Part shown: in pieces, positions 43,011 to 51,174 of the stretch | How positions within the stretch are numbered: position 1 is the first letter of the stretch | How the letters are laid out: each line of letters starts with the position of its first letter | DNA from: Clostridia bacterium | GTDB taxonomy: Bacteria > Bacillota > Clostridia > Christensenellales > Borkfalkiaceae | DNA length: 64,000 bases | Assembly (NCBI GenBank): GCA_017445995.1 | Contig: JAFSRT010000007.1 | Span: forward strand, 25,166 to 89,165 | Direction: 5' to 3' | Position numbers and translations under genes: made by a program | The notes under the pieces: generated by a model | Told to the model about the DNA's origin: nothing | Databases searched by the model: none | What the model saw: only the letters and a program-made list of their open reading frames with translations

Positions 43011-44798
43011 ATGATAAAAGAAAAAAACGGCACGAAACTGAGTTTATCGTCGCAGATAAAAATCGTTTCAAAATCTATTCGGGAATATAAAAAACCGTCA
43101 ATTCTTGCCCCTATTTTCGTTATGATGGAAGTTGTTTTAGAAGTACTTATCCCTTGGATAATGACGCTTTTACTTGCAAAAATCAACGAAATCAGTACGT
43201 CGGGGTCGGGTAATCTTTTGCTTGAAATAGTTAAATACGGTCTTTTACTTATTTTAGTCGCAACGCTTTCATTGTTCTTCGGAATATTAAGCGGAAAGTT
43301 TTGCGCAAAAGCAGGTAGCGGGTTTGCTAAAAACCTTCGGAAAGACCTTTTCTATAAAATACAGGACTTTTCGTTTTCGAACATCGATAAGTTTTCTTCG
43401 TCAAGTTTGGTAACGAGAATGACTACCGACGTAACCAACGTCGAAATGGCGTATATGATGCTTATCCGCGTCGCTATTCGCGCACCGTTTATGCTTATAT
43501 CCGCGCTTATTATGGCGTTCCTTATTAACTCCACTATGGCGCTTATCTTTTTAGTTACTATACCTATTTTAGGGTTTGGGCTGGGGTTCGTTATTTACCG
43601 CGCGTTGCCATTCTTTAAGAAAATATTCCCTAAATACGACGCGCTTAACGAATCGGTTGAAGAAAATATCAGGGGTATGCGCGTAGTTAAGTCTTACGTA
43701 AGAGAAGATTACGAAATGCAAAAGTTTAACGTCGCGTCTTCAAACGTTAAAAACGACTTTACAAAAGCCGAAAAAATCGTTGCGTTTAATACCCCGCTTA
43801 TGAACTTTACGGTATATTTAGCACTTATTCTTATTTTCGGAATAGGTTCGGTTTTAATAGTCAAAAACAACGAAGCGGTGCTTAAAATCACCGAACTTCA
43901 AAGTTTTATGACGTATTCTTTCCAGATTTTAATGAGTTTAATGATGTTTTCAATGATAATGGTAATGCTTATCATCAGTATCGAAGGCATCAAACGTATT
44001 TCGGAAGTTTTAACCGAAGAAAGTTCAATAGTTTCCCCCGCCAACGCCGTAACGGAAGTCAAAAACGGAGAAATAGAGTTTAATAACGTCTCGTTTAAGT
44101 ATTCAAAAAACGCTGAAAAATTCGCACTCGACAATATTAACTTAAAAATTAATAGCGGTGAAACGGTAGGAATTATCGGGGCGACGGGTTCGTCGAAAAC
44201 GACGCTCGTTCAGTTAATACCGAGATTATACGATACTACGGACGGCGAAGTTAAAGTCAGCGGTGTAAACGTTAAAGAATACGACTTAAACACCCTTCGA
44301 AACGACGTTGCTATGGTATTACAGAAAAACGTTCTTTTTTCGGGAACTGTAAGAGAAAATATGAAATGGGGAAACCCTAACGCTACCGACGAAGAAATTC
44401 AACAAGCGTTATTATCTTCGCAAATAGGAAACGTCAGCCTTGATAAAGTCATAGAACAAGGCGGTGTAAACGTTTCGGGCGGACAAAAACAACGGCTTTG
44501 TATTGCAAGGGCTTTACTTAAAAAACCTAAAATACTTATTTTAGACGACTCTACAAGCGCGGTCGACACTAAAACCGATAGTCTTATAAGAAAAGCGTTT
44601 AAAAATTATTTACCTTTAACTACGAAGATTATTATAGCGCAACGAATAGCGTCCGTTTCGGAATCGGATAAAATAATTATAATGGATCACGGCACGATAA
44701 CGGCAATCGGCACGCACGAAGAACTCATGAAAACCAACGAAATATATCAGGAATTATATTATTCGCAAAATAAAGAAGCGGAAAAGGAGAATATGTAG
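43011..44798 (+). CDS. ABC exporter half-transporter with degenerate ATPase site
   Basis: 595 residues: six membrane helices (to about 325) then a nucleotide-binding domain. Walker A reads GATGSSKTT (390-398), with Ser where Gly is usual; the signature is VSGGQKQR; Walker B is ILILDDSTSAVD with Asp (513) replacing the catalytic Glu. The Asp replacement is typical of the noncanonical half of heterodimeric exporters such as TM287/288 or BmrCD. The region before the signature (ALLSSQIGNVSLDKVIEQGG) looks several residues shorter than usual. The partner gene begins one base after this stop. Substrate unknown; drugs, lipids or peptides are possible. Confidence 0.9.
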   Translation: MIKEKNGTKLSLSSQIKIVSKSIREYKKPSILAPIFVMMEVVLEVLIPWIMTLLLAKINEISTSGSGNLLLEIVKYGLLLILVATLSLFFGILSGKFCAKAGSGFAKNLRKDLFYKIQDFSFSNIDKFSSSSLVTRMTTDVTNVEMAYMMLIRVAIRAPFMLISALIMAFLINSTMALIFLVTIPILGFGLGFVIYRALPFFKKIFPKYDALNESVEENIRGMRVVKSYVREDYEMQKFNVASSNVKNDFTKAEKIVAFNTPLMNFTVYLALILIFGIGSVLIVKNNEAVLKITELQSFMTYSFQILMSLMMFSMIMVMLIISIEGIKRISEVLTEESSIVSPANAVTEVKNGEIEFNNVSFKYSKNAEKFALDNINLKINSGETVGIIGATGSSKTTLVQLIPRLYDTTDGEVKVSGVNVKEYDLNTLRNDVAMVLQKNVLFSGTVRENMKWGNPNATDEEIQQALLSSQIGNVSLDKVIEQGGVNVSGGQKQRLCIARALLKKPKILILDDSTSAVDTKTDSLIRKAFKNYLPLTTKIIIAQRIASVSESDKIIIMDHGTITAIGTHEELMKTNEIYQELYYSQNKEAEKENM

Positions 44799-44799
44799 T

Positions 44800-46773
44800 A
44801 TGCCACCAAGACCTAACATTAAAAACGGTTCTTCCTTTTCCCCTACTAAACCGAAAAAAGGAACTTTAAAAAGACTATTAAATCTTTTATTTACCCAGAA
44901 TAAGGCTTTACTTATCGTTATAGCCGTTTGCTTAATAATAGGTGCAGTTACGGGTGTGGCGTCATCTATTTTTCTTAAAAACATTATTAAAACGCTTGAA
45001 AAGGCAATTAACCTTATAAACAACGAAGGCTATTCGGCGGAAAATGCGTTTAACGTTATCTGGTCGAGTATTCTTACGATACTTATTATAATGTGCGTAG
45101 TTTACGGCGTTAGCGTCGTTTGTTATTTTACCTATACTCGTTTAGGTGCGGTTTTAACGCAAAAGTTCTTGCACCAGATACGGACGGGCGTATTCAATAA
45201 AATGCAATCCCTTCCTATACGGTATTTCGACACGCATAAAACGGGCGATATAATGAGTATCTACACCAACGATACCGACGCGCTCCGTCAACTCGTTTCG
45301 CAGAGTATTCCGTCCCTTTTAGGGTCGCTTGTCAGCGTTATTACCCTGCTGATAATTATGTTTATGAACAGTATCTGGCTGTCTCTCGTAATTTTCGGCG
45401 GAATTGTCGCTATGTTTATGGTTACAAAAAAAATCGGCGGTAATTCGGCAAAATACTTTATGAGAAAGCAGATGTCGTTAGGCGCTGAAGAAGGCTTTAT
45501 CGAAGAAATGATACAAGGCACGAAAGTCGTTAAAGTTTTCTGCCACGAAGAAAAATCCAAACAGGATTTCGACGAAAAGAACGACAGGCTTTGTAGCGAT
45601 TCTACAAAAGCAAATACTTTTGCTAATATCTTAATGCCGATTATGGGCAATATCGGAAATATCTTGTACGTTTTCGTTGCCTTCGTCGGCGGACTTTTGG
45701 TCGTTCTCGGCGCTAAAAACCTAACGATTACGGGTTTACACTCCGAAACAGTTGTAGGCTTTTTAGCGATAATTATGGCGTTTTTACCTATAAGCAAACA
45801 GTTTACAAGCAATATCGCACAGTCTTCGCAACAAATAAACTCCGTAGTTATGGGGCTTGCGGGCGCTTCGAGAGTATTCGCGCTTTTAGACGAAAAATCC
45901 GAAGATGACGACGGATACGTTACACTCGTAAACTGTTATATCGACGAAAACGGAAATATAACGGAAACTACCGACAGAACCAACAAGTGGGCGTGGAAAC
46001 ACCCGCATAAAGCGGACGGCACGATAACCTACACGGAACTTAAAGGCGATATCAGAATGTTCGACGTCGATTTCGGGTACCTTCCCGATAAAATCGTTCT
46101 TCATAACGTTACGCTTTACGCTAAACCGGGGCAAAAAGTCGCTTTTGTCGGCGCAACGGGGGCAGGTAAAACCACTATCACCAACTTAATTAACCGTTTT
46201 TACGATATAGCGGACGGAAAAATCAGATATGACGGAATAAATATCAATAAAATTAAAAAAGCCGATTTAAGGCGTTCTCTCGGTATCGTATTGCAAGACA
46301 CTAACCTGTTTACGGGAACGGTTATGGATAATATCCGCTACGGCAGATTAGACGCAACCGACGAAGAGTGCATTGAGGCTGCAAAACTTGCATACGCCGA
46401 CGATTTTATTACGAGATTGCCGAACGGCTATAACACTATGCTTACGGCGGACGGGGCTAACCTTTCGCAAGGTCAGAGACAGTTATTATCTATTGCAAGG
46501 GCTGCCGTTAAAAACGCGCCCGTTATGATACTCGACGAAGCGACTTCATCTATCGACACGAGAACGGAAGCGTTAGTTCAGAAAGGCACGGATAGACTTA
46601 TGGAAGGCAGAACGGTGTTCGTTATCGCGCACAGATTATCGACCGTTCAGAACAGCAACGTTATTATGGTGCTTGAAAACGGAAATATCATTGAACGTGG
46701 CGACCATAACGAACTTATCGAGAAAAAAGGTCAGTATTACCAGTTGTATACAGGGGCGTTCGAGTTAGAGTAA
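44800..46773 (+). CDS. ABC exporter half-transporter with catalytic ATPase site
   Basis: 657 residues. A proline- and lysine-rich N-terminus precedes six membrane helices. About 45 residues (370-415, acidic then WAWKHPHKADG) are inserted between the membrane and ATPase domains, a feature I associate with clostridial members of this family. The ATPase has Walker A GATGAGKTT, signature LSQGQRQ, Walker B MILDEATSSID with the catalytic Glu, and the switch His in IAHRLST. It therefore completes the consensus site missing in its partner. AAGGAG inside the previous gene serves as ribosome-binding site. Confidence 0.92.
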   Translation: MPPRPNIKNGSSFSPTKPKKGTLKRLLNLLFTQNKALLIVIAVCLIIGAVTGVASSIFLKNIIKTLEKAINLINNEGYSAENAFNVIWSSILTILIIMCVVYGVSVVCYFTYTRLGAVLTQKFLHQIRTGVFNKMQSLPIRYFDTHKTGDIMSIYTNDTDALRQLVSQSIPSLLGSLVSVITLLIIMFMNSIWLSLVIFGGIVAMFMVTKKIGGNSAKYFMRKQMSLGAEEGFIEEMIQGTKVVKVFCHEEKSKQDFDEKNDRLCSDSTKANTFANILMPIMGNIGNILYVFVAFVGGLLVVLGAKNLTITGLHSETVVGFLAIIMAFLPISKQFTSNIAQSSQQINSVVMGLAGASRVFALLDEKSEDDDGYVTLVNCYIDENGNITETTDRTNKWAWKHPHKADGTITYTELKGDIRMFDVDFGYLPDKIVLHNVTLYAKPGQKVAFVGATGAGKTTITNLINRFYDIADGKIRYDGININKIKKADLRRSLGIVLQDTNLFTGTVMDNIRYGRLDATDEECIEAAKLAYADDFITRLPNGYNTMLTADGANLSQGQRQLLSIARAAVKNAPVMILDEATSSIDTRTEALVQKGTDRLMEGRTVFVIAHRLSTVQNSNVIMVLENGNIIERGDHNELIEKKGQYYQLYTGAFELE

Positions 46774-46774
46774 T

Positions 46775-47629
46775 ATGTATTGTAATCTTTGCCCTAATAA
46801 CTGTAATACCGACAGAAATAATAAAAAAGGTTTTTGCGGGTGCGACAATAACGTTAAAATCGCTAAATATTATCTTCACCCCTTTGAAGAACCCGTTATT
46901 TCGGGCAAAAACGGGTCGGGTACGGTCTTTTTCTGCGGTTGTTCTCTGCAATGCGTGTTTTGTCAGAATTACGAATTGTCGCGCAATTTACGCGGTAAAA
47001 CCATTACCGTATCAGAACTTGCCGATATTTTTCGCGAATTAGAAAAAATGGGTGCTAATAACATTAACCTTGTTAACCCCACTCACTACGTCGATAAAAT
47101 TATTTCGGCGTTTAATATTTATAAACCGAATATTCCCGTCGTCTATAACTCGCACGGCTACGAAAAAATCGAAACACTATCTAAAATCGATAAATACGTC
47201 GATATTTATTTGCCCGACTTAAAGTTCTGTTCCTCCGCCGTTTCAAAACGCTATTGCGGTAAAGAAAACTATTTTGCCGTCGCAAAAGAAAGCGTTTTGT
47301 TTATGGCAAATAAAAAAACAGAGTTTTTTGATAACGGAATTATGAAAAGCGGAACGATTGTAAGGCACTTGGTTCTTCCGCAAAACGTTGCGGACAGTAA
47401 AAATATTATAGATTTTTTAGCAACAATTAAAGATAAAATCTATATAAACCTTATGTCGCAATACACGCCTTTCGGCGATATAAAAAACTTCCCCGAATTG
47501 CAACGGAAAATTACGGCACGCGAATACAACACCGTTCTTAATTACGCTATCGATTTAGGTTTTGAAAATATGTTCTATCAAAAGAAAGAGAGTGCAAACG
47601 AAACCTATATCCCCAACTGGGACTATTAA
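46775..47629 (+). CDS. PflX-like radical SAM protein
   Basis: 284 residues of the PflA/PflX group (COG1313 type). A cysteine-rich N-terminus (YCNLCPNNCN, then GFCGC) precedes the radical SAM motif CSLQCVFC (Cx3Cx2C), which binds the 4Fe-4S cluster that cleaves SAM. Downstream come NLVNPTHYVDKI, YLPDLKFCS and MSQYTPFG, typical of PflX proteins. The target is unknown; relatives of pyruvate-formate-lyase activases make glycyl radicals, but PflX is unproven. The ATG is one base after the exporter stop and no own Shine-Dalgarno is seen, so it is coupled. Confidence 0.85.
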   Translation: MYCNLCPNNCNTDRNNKKGFCGCDNNVKIAKYYLHPFEEPVISGKNGSGTVFFCGCSLQCVFCQNYELSRNLRGKTITVSELADIFRELEKMGANNINLVNPTHYVDKIISAFNIYKPNIPVVYNSHGYEKIETLSKIDKYVDIYLPDLKFCSSAVSKRYCGKENYFAVAKESVLFMANKKTEFFDNGIMKSGTIVRHLVLPQNVADSKNIIDFLATIKDKIYINLMSQYTPFGDIKNFPELQRKITAREYNTVLNYAIDLGFENMFYQKKESANETYIPNWDY

Positions 47630-47657
47630 AAAACACGGATTTATTTCCGTGTTTTTT
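47628..47657. terminator. Bidirectional terminator
   Basis: ACACGGA (47633-47639) pairs with TCCGTGT (47646-47652), flanked by A- and T-runs; it ends the exporter operon and the convergent yolD transcript. Confidence 0.85.
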
Positions 47658-47973
47658 ATAATATTTCGATTTCTTTAATTTCTTCAAACGGTATTGGGGT
47701 TTTTATTATCGTTATTTTTTTATTTATTATATCTATTAAACTTACTAAACCCGTTATGGTTTTATAACCGCGTTCGGCGTAATAATCTATTTTACACATA
47801 TCGCCCTTTTTGATTTTTAATAAAAGATTTGATATCTGTTCCTGTTCGTCTTCCGACAGGTATTTTTTTGGTTGACAAATTGCCGATACGGTATCGATTT
47901 CGTCTTCATAACCGCGAAGGGCGGCAAACGGCATAAACTGTTTTGCGCGTTCTATATTACTCATCTTCGCCAC
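47656..47973 (-). CDS. YolD-like protein
   Basis: 105 residues with the YolD pattern: RAKQFMPFAALRGYEDEID near the N-terminus, then LSEDEQEQISNLLLKIKKGD and a small beta-barrel-like C-terminal half (ITGLVSLIDIINKKITI). YolD proteins accompany Y-family polymerases (UvrX/YqjW) in Firmicutes and mobile elements, and are thought to act with them in DNA-damage tolerance. The start overlaps the polymerase gene by 17 bases, so the pair is co-translated. Confidence 0.88.
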   Translation of the reverse strand: MAKMSNIERAKQFMPFAALRGYEDEIDTVSAICQPKKYLSEDEQEQISNLLLKIKKGDMCKIDYYAERGYKTITGLVSLIDIINKKITIIKTPIPFEEIKEIEIL

Positions 47974-49225
47974 TATTGTGTCCCCCTATCATATTATTGC
48001 GTTCTTTTTCGGTTGAACAGTCTTCTAAACTATGACCTTTAAGAATTGCGTTCTTACCGAACTTATTTTTAATATCGATAACCGTTTTTAACAGGTTATT
48101 TTCCTTTTCTTCGCTTTCTAAATCGGTGAAAAAGTCTATCGTTTTATAATTTTCGTCGACGAGATTATTAAAGCCTATCGTAATACGCTTAATTAAAGTG
48201 TGTCTATCCGTCGTTTTATTATAATAGTCGACGACGTATTTAAGCAGTTTTTTACGGGAATTAGTCCGTTCGTTTATCTTAAAAGACCCGCCCGTGCCTT
48301 TTATTACGTTTTTATTATACGATATATAAAGCGATACGTTATCGGTAATAAGTTTTCTATCGACCAACTCTAAAACAGACTGTTCCGCCATTTCTTTAAC
48401 GATAAGTTTACACTCGTCGAAAGTATATCCGCGCGACAAAACCTGTCCGTTTGAAATGGACGTCGATTTAGAACGGTATTCGTGAATATCGGCAATAGTA
48501 CACGGTTCAACGCCGTTTGCGTGATCGATTAAAAGTTCTGCATTAACGCCGAACTCACGGTAAAGTATCTTTTCGTCGAAGTTTGCTACGCCTTTTAAAT
48601 CGTATATACCGTATTTTTCAAGCCGATTTGCTATACCCTTTCCGATATTCCAAATATCGGTTATAGGACGATGCGTCCATATCGTTTTATAAAAAAGCGC
48701 GATATTCAAAAAGCCCATATAATCTTTAGCGTGTTTTGCCGTAACGTCGAGTGCGACTTTTGCCAAAAAAAGATTAGTGCCTATACCGACAGTCGCGGTT
48801 ATTCCCGTTTCTTTTAACACGGCACCCGTCAGCATTGTCGCTATTTCTTTTGCCGTTTTATTATAGAGTTTTATATAATCTGTAACGTCTATAAAACACT
48901 CGTCGATTGAATAAACGTGTATATCGTCCTTTGAAATATACCTTAAATAAATAGAAAAGATTTGCGCCGATTTCTCCATATAGAGTTTCATTCTCGGTTT
49001 CGCAATCTCGTATTGGATATTTTTCGGTATCTCGAAAAGTCTGCATCTATTCTTTACTCCGAGTTTTTTCATAGCGGGGCTTATTGCAAGACATATGGTT
49101 TTTTCCGTTCTCGTTGGATCTGCAACAACGAGATTAACCGTCATCGGGTCATAACCCCTATCAACGCACTCTACGGACGCATAAAAACTTTTCAGGTCGA
49201 TACAAAGATATGTTCTTTCTTTCAT
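47957..49225 (-). CDS. Y-family DNA polymerase (UmuC/UvrX-like)
   Basis: Error-prone translesion polymerase of 422 residues. The palm has CIDLKSFYASVECVDRGYDP with the first catalytic Asp, and VYSIDECFIDVTDY with the Asp-Glu pair. TVGIGTNLFLAKVALDVTAKHAKD and DIWNIGKGIANRLEKYGI (helix-hairpin-helix) follow, and the little-finger region lies near the C-terminus. The absence of a beta-clamp QLSLF-type tail is not certain. Pairing with yolD marks the UvrX class. The -10 TATAAT (49232-49237) ends six bases from the ATG, with no Shine-Dalgarno sequence and a weak -35. Confidence 0.92.
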   Translation of the reverse strand: MKERTYLCIDLKSFYASVECVDRGYDPMTVNLVVADPTRTEKTICLAISPAMKKLGVKNRCRLFEIPKNIQYEIAKPRMKLYMEKSAQIFSIYLRYISKDDIHVYSIDECFIDVTDYIKLYNKTAKEIATMLTGAVLKETGITATVGIGTNLFLAKVALDVTAKHAKDYMGFLNIALFYKTIWTHRPITDIWNIGKGIANRLEKYGIYDLKGVANFDEKILYREFGVNAELLIDHANGVEPCTIADIHEYRSKSTSISNGQVLSRGYTFDECKLIVKEMAEQSVLELVDRKLITDNVSLYISYNKNVIKGTGGSFKINERTNSRKKLLKYVVDYYNKTTDRHTLIKRITIGFNNLVDENYKTIDFFTDLESEEKENNLLKTVIDIKNKFGKNAILKGHSLEDCSTEKERNNMIGGHNSGEDE

Positions 49226-49231
49226 ATTTCT

Positions 49232-49237
49232 ATTATA
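49232..49237 (-). promoter_or_regulatory. -10 box of the Y-polymerase/yolD promoter
   Basis: Minus-strand TATAAT lies six bases upstream of the start codon. The -35 position (49255-49260) reads TTTAAT, a poor match. No LexA-type GAAC-N4-GTTC box was seen. Confidence 0.45.
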
Positions 49238-49290
49238 CTATTTATTTTCGATAAATTAAAGAGTTTTATAAATAATAAAATAAGAATATA

Positions 49291-49321
49291 AAAAACAAGG
49301 CACGTTTGTGCCTTGTTTTTT
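49291..49321 (-). terminator. Terminator of the GGGtGRT gene
   Basis: AACAAGGCAC (49294-49303) pairs with GTGCCTTGTT (49308-49317), with A-run and T-run flanks. Confidence 0.88.
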
Positions 49322-49336
49322 ACGTTTTAATAAAAA

Positions 49337-50350
49337 TTATTTCTTTAATGCTTCGGCAACGGCAACGGCGCAAGCAACCGTCATACCTACCATCGGGTTG
49401 TTTCCTGCACCGATTAAGCCCATCATTTCTACGTGAGCAGGAACCGAAGACGAACCTGCAAACTGCGCATCGGAGTGCATTCTTCCCATCGTATCGGTCA
49501 TACCGTAAGAAGAAGGACCTGCCGCCATATTATCAGGGTGCAACGTTCTGCCCGTACCACCGCCTGACGCTACTGAAAAATATTTTCTGCCGTTTTCAAC
49601 GCACCATTTTTTATAAGTGCCTGCAACAGGGTGCTGGAATCTCGTAGGGTTCGTAGAGTTACCCGTAATCGAAACACCTACGTTTTCAAGTTTCATAATA
49701 GCAACGCCTTCCGGAACGTTATCAGCACCGTAGCACTTAACGTTAGCACGAGGACCTTTGCTGTATGGAACTTCTTTAACGACGGTAACTTCTTCACTAT
49801 ACGGGTCGAACTTGGTTTCAACGTACGTAAAACCGTTTATTCTCGAAATGATAAACGCCGCGTCCTTTCCTAAACCGTTTAAGATAACTCTTAATGGTTT
49901 TACCCTTACTTTATTTGCATTTAACGCAATTTTGATAGCGCCTTCTGCCGCTGCGAAAGATTCGTGCCCCGCTAAAAAGCAGAAACATTCAGTTTCTTCC
50001 GACAAAAGCATTTTACCGAGATTGCCGTGTCCTAAACCTACCTTTCTGTTTTCGGCAACTGAACCCGGAATACAGAAAGATTGTAAACCGATACCGATAT
50101 TAGCGGCAGCGGTTGCAGCAGATTTATCGCCCGTTTTTTCCGCAGCCTTAATCGCTATTGCAGAACCTACGGTGTACGCCCATTTAGCGTTTTCAAAGCA
50201 GATAGGTTGAGTTTCCTGTGCAATAGTATACGGGTCGATACCCGCTTTATCGCATATTTCTTTGCATTCGTCGATTGACTTAATGCCGTATTCTTTTAAC
50301 GTAGCGAGAATTTTAGCTTCTCTTCTTTCATAACCTTCAAATTGAGCCAT
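49337..50350 (-). CDS. GGGtGRT protein, uncharacterised
   Basis: 337 residues named for a conserved GGGTGRT motif (263-269), followed by LHPDNMAAGPSSYGMTDTMGRMHSDAQFAGSSSVPAHVE, a remarkably polar conserved tail. Nine cysteines (29, 33, 51, 93, 122, 124, 206, 250, 327) and a histidine-rich LGHGN/AGHESF stretch suggest metal or Fe-S contact, which is inference. It follows the NifU-like gene by 13 bases in one operon; this pairing is known in anaerobic bacteria. No enzyme activity is established for the family as far as I know. The start ATG has a GGAGG Shine-Dalgarno. Confidence 0.8.
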   Translation of the reverse strand: MAQFEGYERREAKILATLKEYGIKSIDECKEICDKAGIDPYTIAQETQPICFENAKWAYTVGSAIAIKAAEKTGDKSAATAAANIGIGLQSFCIPGSVAENRKVGLGHGNLGKMLLSEETECFCFLAGHESFAAAEGAIKIALNANKVRVKPLRVILNGLGKDAAFIISRINGFTYVETKFDPYSEEVTVVKEVPYSKGPRANVKCYGADNVPEGVAIMKLENVGVSITGNSTNPTRFQHPVAGTYKKWCVENGRKYFSVASGGGTGRTLHPDNMAAGPSSYGMTDTMGRMHSDAQFAGSSSVPAHVEMMGLIGAGNNPMVGMTVACAVAVAEALKK

Positions 50351-50363
50351 TTTAATTCCCTCC

Positions 50364-51065
50364 TTATTCCTTACGCGGGTCTATGTATTTAACTGCCCCG
50401 TCTTCCTTTTTAAATCTGCCGTACGTTCCTTTCGATTTTTCATACGCTTCGTTAGGTTCCATACCTTTCTTTATAAAGTCGGTCATTTTACCGAGAGAAA
50501 CGAACTCGTAACCGATAACTTGGTCGTCTTCGTCAAGAGCCATTTTCGTGCAATAACCTTCAGTCATTTCAAGATAACGAACGCCTTTTGCTTTCGTGCC
50601 GTACATAGTTCCTACCATTGAACGCGCGCCCTTACCTAAATCTTCCATACCGGCGCCGATTACTAAACCGTCGTCCGAGAAAGCCGATTGAGAACGGCCG
50701 TAAACGATTTGTAAGAAGAGTTCGCGCATAGCGGTGTTAATAGCGTCGCAAACAAGGTCGGTATTAAGTGCTTCAAGTAAAGTTTTGCCCGGTAAGATTT
50801 CGGCAGCCATAGCGGCAGAGTGAGTCATACCCGAACAACCTATCGTTTCAACGAGCGCTTCTTCGATTATTCCGTTTTTAACGTTCAACGAAAGTTTGCA
50901 AGCGCCTTGTTGCGGAGCACACCAGCCTACGCCGTGAGTGTAAGCCGAAATGTCTTTAATCTCTTTTGCCTCAACCCATTTTCCTTCTTCGGGAATTGGT
51001 GCAGGGCCGTGATGCGGACCTTTTTGAACGCAACACATTTCTGTAACTTCTTTAGAATATTGCAT
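50364..51065 (-). CDS. NifU/IscU-like iron-sulfur scaffold protein
   Basis: 233 residues. The core (GACKLSLNVKNGIIEEALVETIGCSGMTHSAAMAAEIL, then LVCDAIN) follows the IscU/NifU N-terminal pattern, with candidate ligand cysteines at 56, 77 and 106. Extra Cys residues at 11, 12, 49 and 172 and an extended C-terminus (about 120 residues past the core) set it apart from ordinary IscU. It starts with GGAGGG upstream and its own TTGTAA-17-TATACT promoter. Being paired with the GGGtGRT gene, it may build a cluster for that protein. That role is inference. Confidence 0.82.
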   Translation of the reverse strand: MQYSKEVTEMCCVQKGPHHGPAPIPEEGKWVEAKEIKDISAYTHGVGWCAPQQGACKLSLNVKNGIIEEALVETIGCSGMTHSAAMAAEILPGKTLLEALNTDLVCDAINTAMRELFLQIVYGRSQSAFSDDGLVIGAGMEDLGKGARSMVGTMYGTKAKGVRYLEMTEGYCTKMALDEDDQVIGYEFVSLGKMTDFIKKGMEPNEAYEKSKGTYGRFKKEDGAVKYIDPRKE

Positions 51066-51106
51066 AAAAATATGCCCTCCGTAATTTTCTAAAATATTTC
51101 TTAATT

Positions 51107-51135
51107 AGTATAACATAAATAATTTATATTTACAA
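51107..51135 (-). promoter_or_regulatory. Promoter of the NifU-like/GGGtGRT operon
   Basis: Minus-strand TTGTAA (51130-51135), 17 bases, TATACT (51107-51112). Confidence 0.65.
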
Positions 51136-51149
51136 ATATTTTTATTAAA

Positions 51150-51170
51150 AAATAATCGCCTTTCGGCGAC
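51150..51170 (-). terminator. Short terminator of the ogg gene
   Basis: TCGCC (51156-51160) pairs with GGCGA (51165-51169) and on the minus strand is followed by TTATTTTTT. Confidence 0.65.
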
Positions 51171-51174
51171 TTTT

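Noticed and set aside
45288..45812. 174-codon frame antisense to the second exporter gene
   Set aside because: It mirrors a conserved membrane/ATPase gene and has no recognisable domain or ribosome-binding site.
49758..50210. 150-codon frame antisense to the GGGtGRT gene
   Set aside because: Antisense to a conserved gene, with no promoter or family match.
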